Shown here one piece after another: positions 1 to 6,992 of a stretch of 10,687 bases of DNA. Source of the DNA: Anaerolineales bacterium (GTDB taxonomy: Bacteria > Chloroflexota > Anaerolineae > 4572-78 > NAK82); the NCBI GenBank assembly GCA_024643945.1, contig JAHELX010000158.1, positions 1 to 10,687 of the forward strand, in the 5' to 3' direction. Each line of letters begins with the position of its first letter. The first letter of the stretch is position 1. The notes beneath the pieces are model-generated. The model made no database searches and was not told the origin of the DNA. It saw nothing but the letters and a program-made list of their open reading frames with translations. The translations under genes and the position numbers were made by a program.

Positions 1-1071
1 CCACGCCGGCCACGCTTTGTGCACCGGGACCCACATCGAGGTGGACATCGCTTGAGTCTCATAGACACGCAGTTTGGTGGCGCGGATGCTCGCCCCTCCC
101 TTCCATCTACCCCACACCTCGACTTTATCTGCCAGGTTGATGCCGCCTCCGGTGCCCCGTTTGCGCACGAAGTGCACATCCACCGGCGTGCCGCTCCCCT
201 CATCGCGCATCTGGAAGTTGACCAGTGTCACCGGCCGGTCGTTCTTGATCCAGCTCAGGATGCTGCTAAAGGTTGTCTGCAAGGGCAACAACAGCAAGGG
301 GATAATGAACAATAGGGGGGCCGCCCCCAGGCAGATACACACGATACCCAACGTAAGGGCAAAGGCGATAAATGCCAGCAACAAGCCAATGAACAAGAGC
401 ACGACCGAGATGAGCATCATCGTCCGGGCCGCATCAGGTGGGGGTTGATCCTGCCATTCACGGGGGGTGGTGATGACGGCTCCCGAGACCTGTGGGTGGC
501 CGATCCCTCCCTGTCGACCAGGGCGAGGTGGCGCTGCGGGAAGCGGTTGGGGGGAAGCAGCCGGAACCGGCCCGGCTTGGGAACTCGGGATTGGGCCTGG
601 GCCGCCCGCGGGAGCCGGCAACTGCGGGCCGGGCATGGGTATCTGGACGGAGGCCGCCTGGAAGCGCAGCCCAAAGCCGCCCAGGTCTATCCGCTCACCC
701 GGTTGCAAGGTCACCGGACTGACCAGGCGCTGCCCGTTGACGAAAGTGCCATTACTGCTGCCCAGGTCGGCCAGCAGGTAGTTGCTCCCCTGCTGGCGGA
801 TCTCGGCGTGGCGGCGGGAGACACGCAGGTCGTTGATGACCACCTGGCAGCTCTCATCCCGCCCCAGCACCATCACCGGTTGATTGACGGGGTATATGCT
901 CCCATCGTCGGCCAGCAGGTGTGGCCCACCGGCAGGGGCCGGGAAGGGTAAGGCGCCCGGCCCCACCATTTGGGTGGGCAGCGCAGGCTGGGCAGCCGGC
1001 AGGACCTGGCCGCATATTTTGCAGTGCCTGGCATCAGTTCGGTTGGTAGCTCCACAGTTAGAGCATTGCAT
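1..1071 (-). CDS. Zinc-ribbon / FHA-domain membrane protein (partial, 3' end beyond window)
   Basis: The frame is open from an ATG at 1071 to the window edge (357 codons, no stop), so the C-terminus is missing. A GGGAGG ribosome binding site sits 8 bases before the ATG. Domains in order: a zinc ribbon (Cys3, Cys6, Cys17, Cys20); an FHA domain at about residues 50-138 with the full phosphothreonine-binding signature (Gly70-Arg71, Ser85, His88, Asn107-Gly108); a Pro/Ala-rich linker at 139-215; two hydrophobic segments at about 218-264 forming a membrane hairpin; and a small beta-rich domain at about 281-340. FHA domains bind phosphothreonine peptides, so this is the best candidate reader of phosphorylation by the neighbouring kinases (inference). 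It lies 24 bases after the double-zinc-ribbon kinase and is probably co-transcribed with it. The beta domain resembles one in the zinc-ribbon protein at 2907-3785. The FHA call is firm; the function of the C-terminal domain is unknown. Confidence 0.9.
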   Translation of the reverse strand, partial: MQCSNCGATNRTDARHCKICGQVLPAAQPALPTQMVGPGALPFPAPAGGPHLLADDGSIYPVNQPVMVLGRDESCQVVINDLRVSRRHAEIRQQGSNYLLADLGSSNGTFVNGQRLVSPVTLQPGERIDLGGFGLRFQAASVQIPMPGPQLPAPAGGPGPIPSSQAGPVPAASPQPLPAAPPRPGRQGGIGHPQVSGAVITTPREWQDQPPPDAARTMMLISVVLLFIGLLLAFIAFALTLGIVCICLGAAPLLFIIPLLLLPLQTTFSSILSWIKNDRPVTLVNFQMRDEGSGTPVDVHFVRKRGTGGGINLADKVEVWGRWKGGASIRATKLRVYETQAMSTSMWVPVHKAWPAW

Positions 1072-1095
1072 GCTTGAATCCTCCCGGGAAATGGG

Positions 1096-2769
1096 TCAAG
1101 ATGTCTGGACACCCTGACGTACACCCCAGACCGCTTCACCCGCTGCATAGGCGATGGCACCGGCCAGGCCCGCCCCGGCTATCTGGACCACGTCAAAGTA
1201 GCCAACAGGCAGGAGCACCGCCACGCCCATTGCCAGGGTGATTCCTACGGCGGGGGCCGCCACATAATGCCATACGCTGGGTTTCCCGCCACCCAAGAGG
1301 CTGAGCACCGCTTCCATGCCGGCCGCGCCGGCCAGGCCGGTCAGCAGGTAATGGCCCAGGTTAGTCCAGTCCCAGATCAGAGCAGCGACGATGACATGCA
1401 GGGGAGTGTGTACCAGGGCGGCGGCTCCCTTACGATGGGAGACTGCATAGGCGAAGGGGCCAGCGGCGTAATAGATCGGCAAAAACCGCCACAGCCAGGG
1501 AAGGTTGGTGCGAATCCAGGGGCCGACCAGCCAGGTGATCAAGCCGATGCCCACCACCAGGGCGAGCGCAGTGGCCGCCAGTTGGGCGTTGGACATCTGC
1601 TGCATCTGGCGGACGATGGTCTGGGTCAGGTGTTGGGTGGCGCGCCGAATACCGCCGCCAGCGGAGGTCGTGCTGGGCAGAGCGGTGGTGCCAGTTGTGC
1701 CGGGCAGACTGGCAGTGCCGGTGTCACCAGGCATCTGGCTGGGGATGATACCCACTAACGACTGGCGCATTTCATGCGCGGACTGCCAGCGGCCAGGCGC
1801 TTTGACCTTCAGAGCTTTCAGAATGACCCGGCGCAACTCGGACGAGGTACAGGCAGCCAGGTCAACGTCAGGATTAAAGCCGGCCAGATTTTGAGGCGGG
1901 TCTTTGGCCGTTAGCAGACAGTAGAGGGTCATACCCAGGGAGTAAACGTCGCTGCGCGCATCGGTCTCTGCGTAGCCGTATGCCTCCGGTGCGGCGAAAC
2001 CGGGAGTGCCCAGGAATTGAGTGTCGTGAGTCTTGCCCCCCTTAAAGAAACGAATGATGCCAAAGTCAATCAATTTCACCTGGCCATCGGGCTGCAGTAT
2101 CACGTTGCCGGGCTTCATGTCGCGGAAAATGACAGGGGGATTCTGGCTGTGCAGGTAATGCAATACGTCGCACAATTGCTCGGCTATCGGGCGCACTTCA
2201 GCCTCGGACATCGCCCGAGCGGTCGTGCTGAGATGTTCCTCCATGGTTTGTCCCTCGATGAACTCCATCACCATATAATGCCTGCCACCCTCGCTGAAGT
2301 AATCAGTCACCTTGGGCAGGTTGGAATGGCTGAGGGAGGCCAGCATTTTGGCCTCTCGCTCAAAGTTGGCCACTGCCAACTGCCGTTCGGCTATGGTTGC
2401 CAGGTTGGCGCTGCTCATCTCTTTCACGGCGCAGCGACGCTGGTGGAGGCGAGTGTCAATCGCCTCGTAGACGGCGCCCATGCCCCCCTGGCCTACCTTA
2501 CGCACGATGAGGTAACGGCCGGTCAGGAGGAAGTTGGACGGCAGCATACCAGTGGCCGACGTGCCGGGTTGGGGGGGCGCGGCAACCGGCAGCGGCTGGC
2601 CGCAGCCTTTGCAGAAGCGGGCCTGGGAGGAATTGGCCGCGCCACAGGATGGGCAAGCCCGGCCGGGGGTAGAGCGTGGGCCGGTGGGAACCAACGGGCC
2701 ACTGCATTTAGCGCAAAAGCGGGCGGTGTCGCGATTGGAGGCGCCACATTTGGGACAATAGATAGGCAT
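1096..2769 (-). CDS. Hanks-type Ser/Thr protein kinase with two N-terminal zinc ribbons and a polytopic C-terminus
   Basis: 557 residues. Two zinc ribbons open the protein (Cys5, 8, 19, 22 and Cys39, 42, 53, 56). The kinase domain runs from about 85 to 345: glycine loop GQGGMGAV at 93-100, ATP-anchoring Lys116 in AVKEM, helix-C Glu139, catalytic loop FRDMKPGN at 215-222 (Phe replaces the usual His of HRD) and DFG at 235-237, followed by GTPGFAAPE. All catalytic residues are present, so it is probably active. A Thr/Gly-rich linker follows, then roughly six hydrophobic segments from 396 to 546, with no large extracellular domain. The kinase and ribbons should therefore be cytoplasmic, tethered by a membrane bundle that could itself be the sensor (inference). 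An in-frame TTG lies at 2775, but the AGGAGG at 2778-2783 stands 8 bases before the ATG at 2769 and only 2 before the TTG, so I chose the ATG. A hexamer array lies immediately upstream. The stop is followed 24 bases later by the FHA gene. Confidence 0.95.
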   Translation of the reverse strand: MPIYCPKCGASNRDTARFCAKCSGPLVPTGPRSTPGRACPSCGAANSSQARFCKGCGQPLPVAAPPQPGTSATGMLPSNFLLTGRYLIVRKVGQGGMGAVYEAIDTRLHQRRCAVKEMSSANLATIAERQLAVANFEREAKMLASLSHSNLPKVTDYFSEGGRHYMVMEFIEGQTMEEHLSTTARAMSEAEVRPIAEQLCDVLHYLHSQNPPVIFRDMKPGNVILQPDGQVKLIDFGIIRFFKGGKTHDTQFLGTPGFAAPEAYGYAETDARSDVYSLGMTLYCLLTAKDPPQNLAGFNPDVDLAACTSSELRRVILKALKVKAPGRWQSAHEMRQSLVGIIPSQMPGDTGTASLPGTTGTTALPSTTSAGGGIRRATQHLTQTIVRQMQQMSNAQLAATALALVVGIGLITWLVGPWIRTNLPWLWRFLPIYYAAGPFAYAVSHRKGAAALVHTPLHVIVAALIWDWTNLGHYLLTGLAGAAGMEAVLSLLGGGKPSVWHYVAAPAVGITLAMGVAVLLPVGYFDVVQIAGAGLAGAIAYAAGEAVWGVRQGVQTS

Positions 2770-2777
2770 TTTCAAAA

Positions 2778-2783
2778 CCTCCT
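2778..2783 (-). promoter_or_regulatory. Ribosome binding site deciding the kinase start
   Basis: AGGAGG read on the minus strand, 8 bases before the ATG at 2769. It directly adjoins, with one base between, the last copy of the hexamer array. It rules out the in-frame TTG at 2775, which would be only 2 bases away. Confidence 0.8.
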
Positions 2784-2784
2784 A

Positions 2785-2862
2785 TAAGGTTAAGGCTAAG
2801 GCTGAGGTTAAGGTTAAGGTTAAGGCTAAGGTTAAGGTTAAGGTTAAGGTTAAGGTTAAGGT
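2785..2862. repeat. 13-copy hexamer tandem array (TAAGGT on plus strand, ACCTTA on coding strand)
   Basis: Thirteen contiguous 6-base units. Nine are exact TAAGGT; the others are TAAGGC at 2791, 2797 and 2821, and TGAGGT at 2803. A decayed tail of TAGGTAGGGTAGGG type continues to about 2876. The array fills most of the 137-base gap between the zinc-ribbon protein gene (stop at 2907) and the ribosome binding site of the downstream kinase. In the mRNA sense it is nearly free of G, so the leader should be unstructured. Variants cluster near the ribosome-binding-site side, while the six copies at 2827-2862 are exact, consistent with recent expansion at that end. Copy-number change would alter leader length without moving the ribosome binding site relative to the start codon. 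A regulatory role is inference. Confidence 0.95.
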
Positions 2863-2906
2863 TAGGTAGGGTAGGGTGCAGACATCTCGATGGCACCTAT
2901 CCTGAG

Positions 2907-3785
2907 CTACACAAATGAGACAATCACTTCAATGAGCCAGGCCAGGCCGAGTAAGACAGGGACCAGCAGCAAGGCGGCGCTCAACGGCACCAGGCGCGGG
3001 GCGACTATCACGGCCGGCCCGGCCGGCCCGGCCATGTCGAGTTTCCAAGCCCGCACTTCATTACCGCGGGAATAACGGGTACCGTAGACCAGCAGGTCGG
3101 CCCCCTGGAATACCTGGGCGCCGCTGCGAGGCCCGACCACGGTGAGATAGATGGCCTGGCCGGTCGTATGCTCGCGCACCTGGACGCGCAGGCGCGGCAC
3201 CTGTTTGGCCCGGCGCAGCAACCGGCTCCACGTCAGGCGGGTGAAGGCCGGGCGGCGCAGGCCGGCAAAATTCAGGGCCAACAATACGAGTATCAAGGCC
3301 AGGATAAACAGGGCTTCCTGCCACCATTGGGGCAGCAGAAAGACTAACCAACCCAAGAGCAGACAGGCGACGAAGACGATAGCGCCGGCTTCGACCGGGA
3401 TTGGAACCCAATCCTCCATAGGCGGCGAGATCACCTGGCCAGCAATCGCCGGCTGAGGGCTGACGATCTCGGTGTAAGCCGCCCGGCCGCCCGCAGTGAC
3501 CAGGCGCGCCAGCCAGCCCATGCCCTGCCGAGAAGCATGCCACGAGCGTTGGGCTGCCTCGCGAGCAACCGGCGCCGCCGCCTGGGCTGCCTGTCGGACG
3601 ACTGGCCCGGCTGCCTGGGCGACCTGGCCGGCTACCTCGCGTGCCCGCTCTGCCACCCCCGGCCCGGGCGTAGCCGGCGGCGCAAACGGTGGGACAGCCG
3701 CCGCCAGGCGTGCGCCGCAATGGGCGCAGAAGCGGGCAGTCGCCCGGTTGGGTTTACCACATTGACGGCAGATTACGTCGTTCAT
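2907..3785 (-). CDS. Zinc-ribbon membrane protein of unknown function
   Basis: 292 residues from an ATG at 3785; AGGAG stands 8 bases upstream at 3794-3798. The frame stays open upstream to 3905, but that extension would overlap the kinase-WD40 gene and lacks this ribosome binding site. Order of parts: zinc ribbon (Cys6, 9, 20, 23); an Ala/Val/Arg-rich, probably amphipathic helix at about 44-82 with an 11-residue repeat; membrane segments at about 133-152 and 156-174; a small beta-rich domain at 198-250; and a strongly hydrophobic C-terminal segment at 266-292 ending the protein. No catalytic motif is seen. The beta domain resembles that of the FHA protein at 1-1071, including the pattern G-x-D/K-x-x-V-x-G, then R-A-x-K-L. 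It resembles an OB-like or similar small beta-barrel, but that is only a guess. Its position between two kinase genes suggests a membrane partner or substrate of the signalling proteins. Confidence 0.88.
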   Translation of the reverse strand: MNDVICRQCGKPNRATARFCAHCGARLAAAVPPFAPPATPGPGVAERAREVAGQVAQAAGPVVRQAAQAAAPVAREAAQRSWHASRQGMGWLARLVTAGGRAAYTEIVSPQPAIAGQVISPPMEDWVPIPVEAGAIVFVACLLLGWLVFLLPQWWQEALFILALILVLLALNFAGLRRPAFTRLTWSRLLRRAKQVPRLRVQVREHTTGQAIYLTVVGPRSGAQVFQGADLLVYGTRYSRGNEVRAWKLDMAGPAGPAVIVAPRLVPLSAALLLVPVLLGLAWLIEVIVSFV

Positions 3786-3819
3786 AGAACCATCTCCTGT
3801 CAGGTTGTTGTCGGCGGAT

Positions 3820-3838
3820 TGCGGATTATCAATCCGCA
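3820..3838. repeat. Perfect inverted repeat (possible RNA hairpin) between kinase-WD40 gene and zinc-ribbon gene
   Basis: TGCGGATT, three bases, AATCCGCA: an 8-base perfect stem with a 3-base loop. It sits 5 bases beyond the stop codon of the kinase-WD40 gene in the 58-base gap. No T-run follows on the minus strand, so it is not a classical intrinsic terminator. It could be a 3' RNA-stability hairpin or weak attenuator, or chance. Confidence 0.5.
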
Positions 3839-3843
3839 TACAT

Positions 3844-5880
3844 CTATCGCACTCCCCATAGCCAGACTGTGCCATCAGCTGACCCAGAAGCAAGCAGGAT
3901 CCCATCCGGCGCGAAGGCTACACTGTTCACTTTGTCTGTGTTCCCTTGCAGCGAATGCAGCAGGGTTCCATCGCTGACGAGCCACAATCGCATCTTGCCA
4001 TCTGCTGAACCCGAGGCCAAGATGGTTCCATCTGGCGTGAAGGCCACACTCTGTACGGGGTTCTTATCTGCCTCTAAAAGGTACAGACGTACCCCATCAG
4101 CGACCCGCCATATGCGCACCGAACCGTCCTCTGATCCTGAGGCCAGCGTCGTTCCATCCGGCGCGAAAGCCACGCTCCACACCGGCCCTGTATGTCCCTC
4201 CAAGAGATGCAGCCGCAGCCCGTCGGCGGTCCGCCATACCCGCACGGTACCGTCCTCTGACCCGGAGGCCAACATCGTTCCGTCCGGCGCAAAAGCCACG
4301 CTCCGTACCGGCTCCGTATGCCCTTCCAGGAGGCGCAGGCGTACCCCATCGTCAGCCCGCCATACCCGCACCGTACTATCCTCCGACCCCGAGGCCAGTG
4401 TCACACCATCCGGCGCGAAAGCCACGCTCCACACCGGCCCTGTATGTCCCACCAGATGGTGCAGGCGTGCCCCATCGTCAGCCCGCCACACTCGCACCGT
4501 ACTATCCTCCGATCCTGAGGCCAGCCTCGTCCCGTCTGGCGTGAAGGCCACACTCGAAACGGAGGAGGTATGCCCTTCCAGAAGGAGCAGGCGCGCCCCG
4601 TCAGTGACCCGCCACACCCGCACGGTACTATCCTCCGACCCGGATGCCAAAATTCTCTCGCTCGGTGCAAAGGCTACACTCCGCACTCCTCGTGTGTGCC
4701 CGGCCAGTGTGCGCACGGGTGCCAGTTGGGCGGCACTGGCTGCTATGATACGCGATAGTCGGAGGGGCATGGGCGTAGAGGGCGCAGACGTATTGGCTGG
4801 CAGCGACGTAGGTGAAAACGTAGAGGTTGGAATATCAATCAGACGCGGCGTCTCAGCAGACATCTCAGTGAGCACAAGGCCCTCGGGCGCCATAATTGGC
4901 ATTTTCGTGGTAGCGGTTGGCGCATCGCCCGACCGACGGCTGCCTAATACACCTGAGATGGACAGCACACCGGTTACCAACAGGATTATAACAAGCCCTG
5001 CGCCTCCCAGCAGTTTGAGTCGTTGGGAAATCGGCCACAGCCAGCCTGAAATTGGTAGCTGGGGCCGCACCTCTCTCGCTTGCTGCACCAACGCAGTGTG
5101 CAGTTCGACCACATGCTGAAAGCGACGGCTGGTAGCGACGTCCATTGCCTTCAGAATGGCTCTCTCGGTGATTGGGCTGATGCGCGCGTTTATCTGGCGC
5201 GGCGCAGCCAGAGTCACATTGCCCACCATACGCTGTACACTCTCAGGTGGCGCTTGTCCGGTCAGCAGGTGGTACAAAGTTGCTCCTAGGGCGTAGATAT
5301 CCGAACGGGCGTCGGTGGCGCCACCTCCATATTGCTCGGGTGGGCTGTAACCAGGTGTGACTGCCTTAGCCCCGACTGTTGTGGATAGGTGCGGATCATA
5401 GATTTTGGCGATGCCGAAATCTACCAACATGACCCGCGCGCCGGGACAAATCTTGATGTTGGCCGGCTTGATATCGCGGTGAATGATAGGCGATGGTTGG
5501 CTATGTAAATAAACAAGGGCGTCACAAACCTGCCCAATCCAGGTCAATACCTGAGACTCTGGCAGTGGGCCGTGTTGGTCCAGCATCGCCTGCAAATCCT
5601 CGCCCTCCACGAAGTCCATCACCAGGTACTGTCCCTGGCCGGAGATGAAGAAGTGGTCGGTGACGCGCGGCAGGTTGGGATGGCGCAGTCCGGCTAAGAT
5701 CGACGCCTCACGCTGAAACTGGCGCTGGGCTTCGGGGCTGGTATCCAGGTTTTCTTTAACCGCGCAGGGCTGGTGAATGGCCGTGTCCCAGGCGCGGTAA
5801 ACGGCTCCAAAGCCGCCTTGGCCGATGAGTTTGACGATGCGATAACGATTGTGAAGCACCTGACCCGGGGCTAAGGGCAT
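3844..5880 (-). CDS. Hanks-type Ser/Thr protein kinase fused to a seven-blade WD40 propeller
   Basis: 678 residues; ATG at 5880 with AGGAGG 8 bases upstream. The kinase domain occupies about 13-268: glycine loop GQGGFGAV at 20-27, Lys42 in AVKEN, helix-C Glu58, catalytic loop HRDIKPAN at 134-141, DFG at 154-156, and TPGYSPPEQY closing the activation segment, which carries Ser/Thr residues at 166-168 that could be phosphorylated. All catalytic residues are intact. One membrane segment follows at about 290-312, then a Ser/Thr/Pro-rich linker to about 380. The C-terminus (392-678) has seven 42-residue WD40 repeats, enough for one closed propeller, each with GH or its variant near the start and xVWR or xLW at the end. 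With one membrane span the propeller should lie outside the membrane and the kinase inside (inference). Kinase-WD40 fusions are known from filamentous bacteria such as cyanobacteria and Chloroflexota. Unlike its neighbours it has no zinc ribbon. Blades 2-5 are unusually alike. Confidence 0.96.
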   Translation of the reverse strand: MPLAPGQVLHNRYRIVKLIGQGGFGAVYRAWDTAIHQPCAVKENLDTSPEAQRQFQREASILAGLRHPNLPRVTDHFFISGQGQYLVMDFVEGEDLQAMLDQHGPLPESQVLTWIGQVCDALVYLHSQPSPIIHRDIKPANIKICPGARVMLVDFGIAKIYDPHLSTTVGAKAVTPGYSPPEQYGGGATDARSDIYALGATLYHLLTGQAPPESVQRMVGNVTLAAPRQINARISPITERAILKAMDVATSRRFQHVVELHTALVQQAREVRPQLPISGWLWPISQRLKLLGGAGLVIILLVTGVLSISGVLGSRRSGDAPTATTKMPIMAPEGLVLTEMSAETPRLIDIPTSTFSPTSLPANTSAPSTPMPLRLSRIIAASAAQLAPVRTLAGHTRGVRSVAFAPSERILASGSEDSTVRVWRVTDGARLLLLEGHTSSVSSVAFTPDGTRLASGSEDSTVRVWRADDGARLHHLVGHTGPVWSVAFAPDGVTLASGSEDSTVRVWRADDGVRLRLLEGHTEPVRSVAFAPDGTMLASGSEDGTVRVWRTADGLRLHLLEGHTGPVWSVAFAPDGTTLASGSEDGSVRIWRVADGVRLYLLEADKNPVQSVAFTPDGTILASGSADGKMRLWLVSDGTLLHSLQGNTDKVNSVAFAPDGILLASGSADGTVWLWGVR
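3847..4707 (-). repeat. 126-bp tandem repeats encoding seven WD40 blades
   Basis: Seven in-frame units of 42 codons, the last shortened to 35. Units share cores such as VRSVAFAPDGTxLASGSED. A 45-base block is identical at 4154-4198 and 4406-4450, exactly 252 bases (two units) apart. The first unit and the last two units are more diverged (unit 6 has LEADKN in place of LEGHT, unit 7 LQGNT). This is what internal duplication plus homogenisation of the central blades would leave. Confidence 0.92.
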
Positions 5881-5992
5881 AGATGTTTCCTCCTACTCGT
5901 AATAATGCGCTTTGTATCTGCCGCCTTTCATCAAAGGAATAGGATTGATAGACTATCTTCCCAGTACGGTTCGGTTATGGTGAGAGACCGGG
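5881..5992 (-). promoter_or_regulatory. Lower-GC gap upstream of the kinase-WD40 gene; possible regulatory region
   Basis: This 112-base gap is visibly richer in A+T than its surroundings and ends in an AGGAGG ribosome binding site at 5889-5894. It holds two small palindromes: CCTTT-N4-AAAGG at 5924-5937 and GATAG-A-CTATC at 5947-5957. I see no convincing -35/-10 pair, so a promoter or operator here is only a possibility. Confidence 0.3.
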
Positions 5993-6931
5993 CTACGGCG
6001 TTTCCGAAATGATGGTGCCGTCCGGGCCAATGACTACTCGGACCTCGTAGATCATCTCATGTTCCCTGACCCGGTTGTCGCCGTCGGCGCCAACTACGTT
6101 CTCGATGCCGGCCTCGTCAGTCCACACCACCCGGTTGCCGCGCTTCACCTGGAATCCCCATGTATAACCCAGGTATTCGTTCCAGAGCGTGAAGCGAAAT
6201 TCGTTTTGCCCGCGCGCCATCTTGCCGGTCACGTCCATCCAGCCGCTGTCGGTGCCGCCTGGCTGGTGGCGGATACTGCCAATCCACACATCGTTGATGT
6301 ACGCCGTGGCCTCATCGTCAATATTGTAGAGGCGGATGTACCAACGGACCGGGCCAGCCAGGGTTGAAGTCGGCGCTGGGGTCGGCGTTGGGCTTGGCGT
6401 CCGGGTCGGGATATAAGTGGCGGTGGGAGGCACCCGAGTCAGCGGGATCGGCGTCGAGGTAGGAGCGGGGGTAGGCAGGACCAGCCGCCGCTTCACCTCG
6501 GCCAGCTTGGCCTCGACGTCCCGATAGCTGGGGTCCACAGTGATGACCCATTCAAACTCGGCCCTGGCCTGCCCCCACTGCCCCAGTTCCATGCTGTCCA
6601 GCCCTTGTTGGTAGTGCTTTTCGACCAGCCCCAGAGTCTCGGCCGTGGCAGTTGCCGCCGCATGTTGGGCTATGGCCACTTCTCCTTGAGCGTTCACTGC
6701 CGCCAGCCGCTGGACGACATCCTGGTAATCGCCGGCCAGGTGGATGACCTGACGATACTCATCAGCGGCCTGCTCCCATTTCTCGGCCGCCTCAAAGTCC
6801 AGGCCGCGCCGGTAGTGGCCGTCAGCGGCGCCCCTGGCCTGGAGGGATGGCCCGACGACTAAGCCAACTGCCACCAGCCCCAGGATCAGGATCAATGCGC
6901 CCATCATAATAAAATAGATCGGTTTCAACAT
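5993..6931 (-). CDS. Membrane-anchored TPR-like protein with C-terminal beta domain; kinase-less relative of the upstream kinase
   Basis: 312 residues; ATG at 6931 with GGAG 7 bases upstream. An N-terminal hydrophobic segment at about 5-27 (signal anchor) is followed by two TPR-like helical units at about 39-79 and 103-149 (HYRRGLDFEAAEKWEQAADE; HYQQGLDSMELGQWGQARAE), a Pro/Thr-rich linker at about 150-192, and a beta-rich domain at 195-312 starting RWYIRLYNIDD and containing GYTWGFQVKRG. The same order of parts, with recognisable residue identity, forms the extracytoplasmic half of the kinase encoded just upstream (6993-8807). The most economical reading is duplication of that gene with loss or absence of the kinase and zinc ribbon. 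It may act as a co-receptor, decoy or extracellular partner for that kinase (inference). No catalytic motif is present. The beta domain could be a jelly-roll of galactose-binding-like type, but I cannot assign it to a named family. Confidence 0.9.
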   Translation of the reverse strand: MLKPIYFIMMGALILILGLVAVGLVVGPSLQARGAADGHYRRGLDFEAAEKWEQAADEYRQVIHLAGDYQDVVQRLAAVNAQGEVAIAQHAAATATAETLGLVEKHYQQGLDSMELGQWGQARAEFEWVITVDPSYRDVEAKLAEVKRRLVLPTPAPTSTPIPLTRVPPTATYIPTRTPSPTPTPAPTSTLAGPVRWYIRLYNIDDEATAYINDVWIGSIRHQPGGTDSGWMDVTGKMARGQNEFRFTLWNEYLGYTWGFQVKRGNRVVWTDEAGIENVVGADGDNRVREHEMIYEVRVVIGPDGTIISETP

Positions 6932-6992
6932 CGCATTACTCCATTTCTGGTCGAGGAGAAGCCGCGCCCCTATAAGGGTATTATCCCTGCCC

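Noticed and set aside
2017..2787. Long plus-strand open frame opposite the double-zinc-ribbon kinase
   Set aside because: It is antisense to a kinase with complete motifs; its sequence shows no domain, and long opposite-strand frames are expected in GC-rich coding DNA.
2785..2862. CRISPR array or chromosome-end telomere
   Set aside because: Units are contiguous hexamers without spacers, and the array lies inside a gene cluster, not at a sequence end.
2708..2896. Short minus-strand reading frame through the hexamer array giving an Asn-Leu repeat peptide
   Set aside because: It is the automatic translation of a 6-base repeat, starts at a GTG without a clear ribosome binding site, and overlaps the well-supported kinase start in another frame.
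3786..3905. N-terminal extension of the zinc-ribbon protein
   Set aside because: It would overlap the end of the kinase-WD40 gene, while the ATG at 3785 has a well-placed AGGAG and puts the zinc ribbon at the N-terminus as in neighbouring proteins.
3869..5119. 416-codon plus-strand open frame opposite the WD40 region
   Set aside because: Its internal repeats mirror the WD40 repeats on the other strand; it has no independent domain signature or ribosome binding site.
6968..6988. Alternative small hairpins (CCCT-ATA-AGGG or AGGG-N6-CCCT) between the receptor kinase and its kinase-less relative
   Set aside because: Stems of only 4 bases with no T-run; too weak to call a terminator or switch.
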